From: Shewanella canadensis
GTDB taxonomy: Bacteria; Pseudomonadota; Gammaproteobacteria; Enterobacterales; Shewanellaceae
DNA: 64,000 nt
Reading direction: 5' to 3'
NCBI RefSeq assembly: GCF_003966225.1
Contig: NZ_RXNU01000002.1
Coordinates: 310,001 to 374,000 of the forward strand
Numbering within the stretch: the stretch's first letter is position 1; each line of letters opens with the position of its first letter. The notes beneath the pieces were generated by a model. That model saw nothing but the letters and a program-made list of their open reading frames with translations. It searched no databases and was not told the origin of the DNA. Below are positions 1 through 6,182 of this stretch, piece by piece. Both the position numbers and the translations under genes were made by a program.

Positions 1-1
1 T

Positions 2-259
2 TTCAACACAGGTTTTGAGGCCGTTATGGAGCTTAAAAACGCTAAGGTCGATCTGGTGCTGTTTGACAGCGAACCAGCGGCCAGCTTTCTGGATAAGAAT
101 CCCGGACTTAAAATGGTTGAGCTGGATTTCGAACCCGAGTTTTATGGATTTGCGGTCGCCAAGGAGAAAGTTGAATTGCTGCACAGCATCAACAACACTC
201 TGACGACCATGAAGCACAACGGCGAGTATGAAGCCCTTGTCGCCAAGCATATGAAGTGA
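2..259 (+). CDS. Polar amino-acid ABC transporter substrate-binding protein, C-terminal fragment
   Basis: This is the last 85 codons of a gene that begins before the window. The open frame runs in from base 2 and ends at the TGA just before the permease. The segment reads as the end of a family 3 periplasmic amino-acid binding protein: a short alpha/beta stretch (VDLVLFDSEPAASFL), then a strand-plus-helix tail ending in a 'NGEYEALVAKH'-like helix, which is typical of GlnH/HisJ-type proteins. It lies 7 bp upstream of a matching permease, with an ATPase gene following, so the three form one import operon. The ligand cannot be told from this fragment. Confidence 0.85.
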   Translation, partial: FNTGFEAVMELKNAKVDLVLFDSEPAASFLDKNPGLKMVELDFEPEFYGFAVAKEKVELLHSINNTLTTMKHNGEYEALVAKHMK

Positions 260-266
260 GCCGATA

Positions 267-947
267 ATGATTGATGCAATTAACGCTTCACTGTTTACCC
301 CCATCGGCGAAGATGGCTTAATCGGTATCTACCTCATCTTAAATGGCCTTAAAGTCACCCTGATTGTGACCTTTTTTGCCATGATAATGGGATCAATATT
401 AGGGGTGACGACCACCCTGATGAAGATGTCACCCAATTGGTACCTGCGTTGGCCGGCTAACCTCTATGTCAGCGTTATTCGTGGTACGCCGGTAGTTGTA
501 CAATTAGTGATCCTTTACTTTATTGTGCTGGCCGCATTCGATGTAGACAAGATCACCGCCGCCATTATCGCCTTCGGCCTCAATAGCGGTGCCTATATTT
601 CAGAGATCATTCGTGCCGGGATCCAGGCGGTCGATAAGGGCCAGATGGAGGCCGCACGATCCTTGGGGCTGTCCCATGGGGCAACCATGAAAGAGGTGAT
701 ACTGCCTCAGGCGATTAAGAACATTCTCCCCTCTCTGGGTAACGAATTTATCGTGTTACTGAAGGAGACGGCGGTAATAGGCTTTATCGGTGGCGTCGAT
801 CTGATGCGCGCCGGTGAGATAATTCGTAGCCGTACCTTCGAAGACAGTGTGCCGCTATTTACCTGTGCGCTGATCTATCTGCTGCTGACATATAGCTTCA
901 CCCTACTGCTGTCTAAATTTGAAACGAGGTTAAAGCAAAGTGATTAA
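267..947 (+). CDS. Polar amino-acid ABC transporter permease
   Basis: An inner-membrane permease of the HisM/GlnP type, 226 residues, the usual family length. It has about five hydrophobic segments and a clear EAA loop ([21 protein letters not shown], near residues 130-150), the site that docks the ATPase. The start ATG lies 7 bp after the binding-protein stop, and the 3' end overlaps the ATPase gene by 8 bp, so translation is probably coupled. It should form the translocation pore for the amino acid bound by the upstream protein. Substrate specificity is not visible in the sequence. Confidence 0.92.
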   Translation: MIDAINASLFTPIGEDGLIGIYLILNGLKVTLIVTFFAMIMGSILGVTTTLMKMSPNWYLRWPANLYVSVIRGTPVVVQLVILYFIVLAAFDVDKITAAIIAFGLNSGAYISEIIRAGIQAVDKGQMEAARSLGLSHGATMKEVILPQAIKNILPSLGNEFIVLLKETAVIGFIGGVDLMRAGEIIRSRTFEDSVPLFTCALIYLLLTYSFTLLLSKFETRLKQSD

Positions 948-1665
948 GATTAATAATTTACATAAGAGCTTTGGCGATAACCAAGTGCTGAAAGGGATCG
1001 ATGAGCAGATTAACCATGGAGAGGTGGTCAGTGTTATAGGCCCATCGGGCAGTGGCAAGAGTACTTTCTTGCGTTGCATCAACTTGCTTGAGCAACCGAC
1101 TCAGGGGGATGTTCTTATCGATGGTCAATCTATCACAGAGCCTGGTGCCTGCATCGATAAGCTAAGGCAGAAAGTGGGCATGGTGTTTCAAAACTTTAAC
1201 CTATTTCCCCATAAAACGGTTAAACAAAACATCACTCTCGCCCCGGTAAAGCTTGGGGTGATGACTGCGAAAGAGGCCGACGGCGAAGCCGAAGCGTTAC
1301 TCGAGCAGGTAGGATTGCAGGATAAAGCCGATGCCTACCCGTCCAGCCTGTCGGGTGGCCAGAAACAACGGGTCGCCATCGCTCGTGCCTTGGCAATGAA
1401 ACCTGAGCTGATGCTGTTCGATGAGCCCACCTCGGCGCTGGATCCTGAGATGGTGGGTGATGTACTCGATGTGATGAAATCTCTGGCTCACAAGGGGATG
1501 ACCATGGTGATCGTCACCCACGAAATGGGCTTTGCACGAGATGTGTCAGACAGAGTCATCTTCATGGATGGCGGCGTTATCGTAGAAAACAGCGAGCCGG
1601 AAGCCCTGTTCAGCGCACCGAAAGAGGCAAGAACTCAGGCCTTTTTGAGTAAAGTGTTGAGGTAA
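940..1665 (+). CDS. Polar amino-acid ABC transporter ATP-binding protein (GlnQ/HisP type)
   Basis: The 241-residue cytoplasmic ATPase that powers the transporter. All motifs are intact: Walker A GPSGSGKS at residues 34-41, signature LSGGQKQR at 137-144, Walker B LMLFDE at 157-162, D-loop SALD and the switch histidine H194 in VTHEMG. The start is GTG at 940, overlapping the last codons of the permease. It is the last gene of the operon. The DNA after the stop holds a short CTAGG-containing tandem repeat and an inverted repeat that may end transcription. Confidence 0.95.
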   Translation: MIKINNLHKSFGDNQVLKGIDEQINHGEVVSVIGPSGSGKSTFLRCINLLEQPTQGDVLIDGQSITEPGACIDKLRQKVGMVFQNFNLFPHKTVKQNITLAPVKLGVMTAKEADGEAEALLEQVGLQDKADAYPSSLSGGQKQRVAIARALAMKPELMLFDEPTSALDPEMVGDVLDVMKSLAHKGMTMVIVTHEMGFARDVSDRVIFMDGGVIVENSEPEALFSAPKEARTQAFLSKVLR

Positions 1666-2041
1666 GGTGTTGAGTTCCTAGGTAAGAGTTCCTAGGTAAG
1701 AGTGCTTAGGTAAAGTACCAAGATGACCTCCCCTTCTATCGAGCCATAATAGATAGGGGCGGTCTCATAAGATAATAAGTGGGGCATTGTTAACCTCCGC
1801 CAGCTCCCCCCCACCATAAGCTAACATCAAGCAACTATCCCCATCCTAGTTACCAACAACGCCATGAATATAGTGGCTAGAACGAAGCAACAGACAAGTT
1901 TAATCACTCCTTTATATGATCTCGGCTAGTACTGCGACCGGCCTCGTCTTTACTAAGCACTCTAGTGGTGTATAGAAATAAGATTTAATACATGCTGTCA
2001 TCAGTGATTACTGAATTCCCTTTAAATAGGCACATATTTTT
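1666..2041. other. Intergenic stretch with short tandem repeat and inverted repeat
   Basis: No convincing gene was seen. Just after the ATPase stop (about 1673-1712) a 14-base unit, roughly CTAGGTAAGAGTTC, recurs two to three times. At 1725-1764 there is an imperfect inverted repeat (GACC-CCCC-CTATC pairing with GATAGGGG-GGTC) that could act as a terminator, although no T-tract follows. The rest, up to the start of the glycosylase-like gene, is AT-rich. Confidence 0.5.
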
Positions 2042-2593
2042 ATGAGACACGATAGGCATATAACTAACTTGATAGATTCTTATTCACAAATAGATAATGA
2101 CTTACTAAGTTTCCAAGGCAACCAGCTAGCTTTTTTCAAAGGAAGCATAGCTCCTAAATTATTGATTGTTGGTGAAGCTCCTGGTCCTCAGGAGAACATT
2201 GCCGGTGAACCTTTTGTAGGGCCTGCTGGCATTGAATTACATAAATCGCTCGATGAGATAAGCATCGACAGCTCGCATGTGGCCTTTTTAAATTCAGTTT
2301 TCAGAATGCCAATAGGTATTGATGGAAAGTTTAGAGCTCCGACAACTATAGAGATTGAACATTATGCACCTTTTGTTAATGACATAATTTTAAAACTAAA
2401 GCCTACTGTGATAATGGCTTGTGGAAATACAGCCTGCCAATCACTATTAAAAATGCAAGGAATAAATAAGCTAAGAGGTCGGTGGTTTGGAAATATTCTT
2501 CCAACATTCCATCCTAGCTATATTCTTCGAGCCCCTCAAAATCGATCAGTATTTTTAAAAGATCTGGTTGAATGTAAAAGCAAATTAATCTAA
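2042..2593 (+). CDS. Uracil-DNA glycosylase superfamily protein
   Basis: A 183-residue member of the UDG superfamily, closest in pattern to families 4/5. It has the uracil-pocket motif GEAPG at residues 44-48, PFVGPAG at 57-63, and a C-terminal HPS (157-159) followed by an arginine-rich LRAPQNR. Family 4 enzymes carry four cysteines for a [4Fe-4S] cluster, two of them near the N-terminus. Here the only cysteines are near 127, 132 and 177, so a classical cluster seems absent. The gene is clearly AT-richer than its flanks and lacks a good Shine-Dalgarno sequence. It sits 12 bp upstream of an equally AT-rich gene, which suggests the pair was acquired together. Actual base-excision activity is unproven. 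Confidence 0.75.
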   Translation: MRHDRHITNLIDSYSQIDNDLLSFQGNQLAFFKGSIAPKLLIVGEAPGPQENIAGEPFVGPAGIELHKSLDEISIDSSHVAFLNSVFRMPIGIDGKFRAPTTIEIEHYAPFVNDIILKLKPTVIMACGNTACQSLLKMQGINKLRGRWFGNILPTFHPSYILRAPQNRSVFLKDLVECKSKLI

Positions 2594-2605
2594 TAAGAAC
2601 CACTT

Positions 2606-3211
2606 ATGAAAATGTTAACCTTACTGGCGGCTTTACTTTTAGCTAGCACAGTTCAAGCTAGCAACATTAGAAAAGACGAAATTAGAAATACTTGGTTATC
2701 CTCAGAGTTAACAAAAATTGCTACCGCTACCGCCAGAGCTAGAGCGGTTAAGACCAGTGAAGAAGCCGTAGAAATCGTTGAGTTTTTAGATAAGAAACTT
2801 ATCCCTAAATATGACCCCTTGCTTGTGGCTTGTTTAAGAGAGTTTTCAGAAAATATTGAAAAAATTATACCTTGTATGGAAGATAGCTTAAGAACTAACA
2901 GTTCAAAATGGGCTGTGGTCGGTCCAGGGATGATTCGAAGTAGCGATATAACACTCACCTTTGAACGAACAAAACACTGGGTATATGGAAAAGTAACTTT
3001 TGGGTTTGAAAGTAGATTAGATAATCCGACATTTTATGTTGATGACGAAGAGATCGGATATTCACAAAATAGCTCTTACCGATTTACATACGATAGCAGA
3101 GTAACAGAAGACCTTAAAAAAGGCAGAAAACTTACTGTTAGGCAATTTGGAAAAAACGATAAAGTTTACTCACTAAAAGGGCTAACTAAAGCAGTTAACG
3201 AGAGTATTTAA
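2606..3211 (+). CDS. Exported hypothetical protein
   Basis: A 201-residue protein of no recognised family. Residues 1-18 form a signal peptide ending in VQA-S, so the product should be periplasmic. The mature part starts with a charged helical region, has a cysteine pair about 20 residues apart (near 75 and 94), and ends in a beta-rich half containing HWVYGKVTFGF. The gene starts 12 bp after the UDG-like gene and shares its AT-rich composition, so the two are probably co-transcribed. The pairing of a cytoplasmic DNA-repair-like protein with a secreted protein has no obvious functional logic. Confidence 0.65.
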   Translation: MKMLTLLAALLLASTVQASNIRKDEIRNTWLSSELTKIATATARARAVKTSEEAVEIVEFLDKKLIPKYDPLLVACLREFSENIEKIIPCMEDSLRTNSSKWAVVGPGMIRSSDITLTFERTKHWVYGKVTFGFESRLDNPTFYVDDEEIGYSQNSSYRFTYDSRVTEDLKKGRKLTVRQFGKNDKVYSLKGLTKAVNESI

Positions 3212-3342
3212 ATATGAGGAATAAGTAGGGTTACTAAAGTCCCCCCACTAAGTTAGCTGCTGTTCTCCATCCATGTTGCTACAGTTACAAGGCTGGCTCG
3301 ATGGCAGTAACGCTGTTAAGCCTTACTGCCGGGGCAAGAATA

Positions 3343-4002
3343 TCAGAGGTATTCTTCACACTCTTCGTTTTTCTTACAGTCCCTGCTTTCGCGCTCTTTA
3401 GCCTTTTCCTTAGCTTCACGCTGACGCTCCTCAGCCTCTAAGCGAGCTTCACGCTGGCGCTCTTTGGCGTCCTTTCTTACTTCAAGCTCGCGCTCCTCAG
3501 CGTCTTTGCGCGCCTCACGGTCATATTCCTTGGCATCCTTTCTCGCTTCACGCTGACGCTCTTCTACATCTTTGCGCGCCTCGCGATCATACTCCTTGTC
3601 ATACTTTCTCGCTTCACGCTGACGCTCTTCTGCGTCTTTGCGCGCTTCACGGTCATATTCTTTGGCATCCTTTCTCGCTTCACGCTGACGCTCTTCTACA
3701 TCTTTGCGCGCCTCGCGATCATACTCCTTGTCATACTTTCTCGCTTCACGCTGACGCTCTTCTGCGTCTTTGCGCGCTTCACGGTCATATTCTTTGGCAT
3801 CCTTTCTCGCTTCACGCTCACGTTTTTCCGCAGCCTTGCGAGCCTCTTTCTCACTCTTTTTCTGCTCCTTCATCGCCTTTTTTTCAGCCTTATTTTCAGC
3901 CTTCTTCTCAGTATTAGTAGGCGGCTCGGCCATTGTGGCCGGGGCAATCATCATCAATGAGGTCGATACAAGTATTGCTTTTGCAAGCTCAACGGCTTTC
4001 AT
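3343..4002 (-). CDS. Exported highly charged coiled-coil repeat protein
   Basis: A 219-residue protein. The ATG at 4002 is chosen because AAGGAG lies 8 nt upstream; an in-frame start 48 bp earlier has no ribosome site. It has a signal peptide (MKAVELAKAILV... to TMA-EPP). Almost everything after that is a Lys/Arg/Glu-rich helix built from units such as REARKDAEERQ and REARKDAKEYD (11 residues each, 22-residue pairs). The C-terminus has two cysteines (DCKK, EECEEYL). The DNA contains two identical 132-bp tandem copies. A long single helix or coiled coil in the periplasm is the likely structure. The function is unknown. Confidence 0.7.
   Translation of the reverse strand: MKAVELAKAILVSTSLMMIAPATMAEPPTNTEKKAENKAEKKAMKEQKKSEKEARKAAEKREREARKDAKEYDREARKDAEERQREARKYDKEYDREARKDVEERQREARKDAKEYDREARKDAEERQREARKYDKEYDREARKDVEERQREARKDAKEYDREARKDAEERELEVRKDAKERQREARLEAEERQREAKEKAKERESRDCKKNEECEEYL
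3541..3804 (-). repeat. Perfect 132-bp tandem duplication inside the coiled-coil gene
   Basis: Bases 3541-3672 and 3673-3804 read the same by eye along their whole length. A third partial copy begins at 3805 and diverges after a few bases. The unit is 44 codons, so the frame is kept and the repeat lengthens the helix by whole turns. A diverged copy lies on the other side, at about 3481-3540. Perfect identity points to a recent duplication or to gene conversion between units. Confidence 0.9.
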
Positions 4003-4363
4003 AGGGAAACTCCTTTTAAACTGCGCTATCGTTTTCGCTAGCGCCATCAACTAACGATATTAAAAACGGTTCTTTATGGCACTCACCTATAGAGAGTAGG
4101 CTACAAGCACATGTTAGGAGTATGTTACATTCAAAGCAATCCTGTGACTCATAATTTATCGGGCTAATGAGTCCACAAATAAGAAAGATCGAGTAAGCAG
4201 GAAGCAAAAGAGAGAGGAGTGACAGAGGTACAGACTAAACTCAACCTAGGGTTAACTTAACAATAAACTGTCAAAGGTTAACCCTAGCCAAGAATAACCC
4301 CAGCCAAGGCTAACGAGTAGAACGTTTTCAAACTTTGTCGTTCGACAAAAACAAAGCTGAGGG
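4003..4363. other. Intergenic region with an 11-bp inverted repeat
   Basis: This region contains the promoter side of the coiled-coil gene and the 3' side of the response-regulator gene. CTAGGGTTAAC (4246-4256) and GTTAACCCTAG (4277-4287) form a perfect 11-bp inverted repeat with a 20-base loop, and related GCCAAGG/TAACCC words follow to about 4315. This could be an operator or a weak terminator. No gene was seen. Confidence 0.45.
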
Positions 4364-4729
4364 TTATCGGAGATACTTTTCGAGTTTCTCCTGTATCACA
4401 TTTGGCATGATAGGTTTGTTGACGTAATCGTCGGCGCCGAGTTTGATAGCGAACTCCTGATCTGAGCTCTCGACCAAGGTGCTGATCACCACCACAGGGA
4501 TATCGATGCGTGACGGGTCCTCCTGGAGGAACTTAAGGACTTGATAACCATTCACTTCCGGCATGGTGATATCGAGCAGGATAAGATCGGGCGTCTGTGA
4601 ACTTAATATATCGATGCCGCCACTGCCGGAGTTGGCGGTCGTTACATCATAATCGTCGCCTAAGATAGCGAGTAAGACCCCGGTACACACAGGATCATCA
4701 TCAATTATCAGGATTTTACTTTTGTCCAT
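4364..4729 (-). CDS. Single-domain response regulator (CheY-like receiver)
   Basis: A 121-residue receiver domain with no output domain. In this numbering (start at ATG 4729) the phosphoacceptor is D53 in LLDITMP, the acidic pocket is D10-D12 in IIDDDP, the switch serine is in VISTL, and the conserved lysine is in VNKPI. A GTG three codons earlier overlaps the GGAG ribosome site, so the ATG at 4729 is preferred. No histidine kinase is nearby, so it probably receives phosphate from a kinase encoded elsewhere and acts by protein-protein contact. Confidence 0.88.
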   Translation of the reverse strand: MDKSKILIIDDDPVCTGVLLAILGDDYDVTTANSGSGGIDILSSQTPDLILLDITMPEVNGYQVLKFLQEDPSRIDIPVVVISTLVESSDQEFAIKLGADDYVNKPIMPNVIQEKLEKYLR

Positions 4730-5099
4730 TTCGCCCACTCCAAACTATCACTGTTGCTTACATTGTATCCAAATTCAGGATAAAAGATACCTGCTAATCG
4801 AGACCGAACTATCGGAGTCGAAAGAACTCAAACTCATCGAAATTGATGCCATTCATGGCAAACTAATACAGCTTACTTATCTAACTTGTATCTAAGCTGA
4901 CTTAATCTGATTTAGGCGACGCTATATGATGATTTTCACTAATTATCGGTTACTCCTACGACCTGCAAAAAACGTAAAAGTTTAATCTTTTGTTTTTAAA
5001 AGCTAAATTTACTGGCTCGGAAATTGCTTATTTTTCATTCGAGTTCATTTAGATCAAACATATACAAGCGAATATAATTTAAGTCAGAGGAGTGACAGC
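4730..5099. other. Divergent promoter region
   Basis: A gene-free, AT-rich stretch between the divergent response-regulator and LiaF-like genes. It must hold both promoters. The plus-strand gene has a good ribosome site (AGAGGAG) at about 5085-5091. No strong operator or hairpin was recognised. Confidence 0.4.
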
Positions 5100-5753
5100 A
5101 TGGATGTGATCCTTGAAGATCGTCCCATTGAACAAATACGTGAAGAGGTGATCGATCAGTTGATCGTCAACTACAGCCATGGCGTTATCTCGGCAGAGGC
5201 CTTCGAGCGCCGACTCGATGATGCGATGAACTCCTCCTCCCATCGAGAGATACTCGATCTGGTTGCCGATCTCTCCTTAAAGGCTGATACCGACTATAGC
5301 AATAAGAAAGAGCATCAATTTACGCCAAGCTATTCAAATAAAACCGAGGATGACCAGCTCAGTTTAAATTGTATTCTCGGTAATAATGAACGCAGCGGCC
5401 AGTGGCAGGTGCCTAAGGTGATTAATGTACGCAACATCTTAGGTGAGTCGACGCTGGACTTTAGCGACGCCATTTTTCAGCACCAGCATGTCACCATTAA
5501 ATTAAATTGTGTTCTGGGCGGCGCCATTATCTATGTTCCGGAGGGGATCAACGTGGTTTGCAAGACCTACGGGATAGTGAGCAGTATAGAGAACCGAGCC
5601 CCGTCGCTGGCTAACCGCCAGGCACCTGTCATCACTATCGAAGGCAAGGTTGTTTTGGGTTCACTCAATGTTTCAATTAAGCGCACCATCAAAGAGAAAT
5701 TTATCGAGTTTGCCAATAATCTGAAGAGTGCGTTCGATATGAAAGCGCGTTAG
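5100..5753 (+). CDS. DUF1707/LiaF-like domain protein
   Basis: A 217-residue soluble protein with two recognisable parts. Residues ~8-55 (IREEVIDQLIVNYSHGVIS...ERRLDDAMN) match the short helical DUF1707/SHOCT-like domain. Residues ~85-190 are beta-rich (VRNILGESTLDFSDA, LNCVLGGAIIYVPEGINV) and resemble the C-terminal domain of LiaF-type cell-envelope stress proteins. There is no membrane segment. AGAGGAG lies 8 nt upstream of the ATG. Members of these families are linked to envelope-stress signalling, but a role here is an inference. Confidence 0.7.
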   Translation: MDVILEDRPIEQIREEVIDQLIVNYSHGVISAEAFERRLDDAMNSSSHREILDLVADLSLKADTDYSNKKEHQFTPSYSNKTEDDQLSLNCILGNNERSGQWQVPKVINVRNILGESTLDFSDAIFQHQHVTIKLNCVLGGAIIYVPEGINVVCKTYGIVSSIENRAPSLANRQAPVITIEGKVVLGSLNVSIKRTIKEKFIEFANNLKSAFDMKAR

Positions 5754-5861
5754 ATACTATCGCTACAAACTGTCGCCGGAAACCATCACCGGAAGCAGGA
5801 GTGACATCGAGCCCATATCCTTATGGGTCGATGTCGGGGTGATGACTGTTAACGATTAGCC

Positions 5862-6116
5862 TCAGTCTTTTTTCGCGTCTGAAGCGGCTTCTATTCTGTC
5901 GATGGCGATAACGATGATCTCCTGACGTTGAATTTCCTGAAACGATTCATAGAAATAACCAAAGATGAGCAGTAGGGTGATCATCCCCAAACCAAAACTC
6001 ATTTTAGTTTCGAATGTGCTGCTCTTATTCCCACTCTGTTCATGACCCGTATTGTTTGATTGACTCAAAATCGGTGCCTCATATGTTATCTGTAATTGCA
6101 GTGCCTGTGCGCCCAT
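5862..6116 (-). CDS. Small single-span membrane protein at the end of the dehalogenase locus
   Basis: An 84-residue open frame on the same strand as the reductive dehalogenase genes, about 53 bp after the fusion gene. One strongly hydrophobic segment (residues ~41-58, LGMITLLLIFGYFYE) is flanked by polar sequence. The C-terminal tail is charged (RIEAASDAKKD). No Shine-Dalgarno sequence is visible before the ATG at 6116, and an internal ATG at the start of MSFGLGMI would give a 46-residue product with the membrane span at its N-terminus. Whether it is translated, and whether it belongs to the operon, cannot be settled from the sequence. Confidence 0.45.
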   Translation of the reverse strand: MGAQALQLQITYEAPILSQSNNTGHEQSGNKSSTFETKMSFGLGMITLLLIFGYFYESFQEIQRQEIIVIAIDRIEAASDAKKD

Positions 6117-6132
6117 AGGGGCGTCGGTTGAG

Positions 6133-6182
6133 AGACGTCTGTTAGTAGACGTCTGTTAGTAGACGTCTGTTAGTAGACGTCT
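6133..6182. repeat. 14-bp tandem repeat spanning the stop codon of the fusion gene
   Basis: The unit AGACGTCTGTTAGT occurs three times from 6133 to 6174, followed by a fourth partial copy to 6182. On the minus strand the innermost copy encodes the last residues KDVY and the TAA stop. The outer copies repeat that same end in the 3' untranslated region. AGACGTCT is itself a palindrome. Confidence 0.9.

Noticed and set aside
2606..3211. Type VI secretion accessory protein for the exported unknown
   Set aside because: Only a vague resemblance in size and signal peptide; no T6SS gene is nearby.
3541..3804. Possible CRISPR or phage repeat
   Set aside because: The 132-bp units are in frame within a coding sequence and encode helix repeats.
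4016..4207. 63-codon minus-strand frame upstream of the coiled-coil gene
   Set aside because: It overlaps that gene's ribosome site and promoter region, has no ribosome site of its own and shows cysteine-rich random composition.
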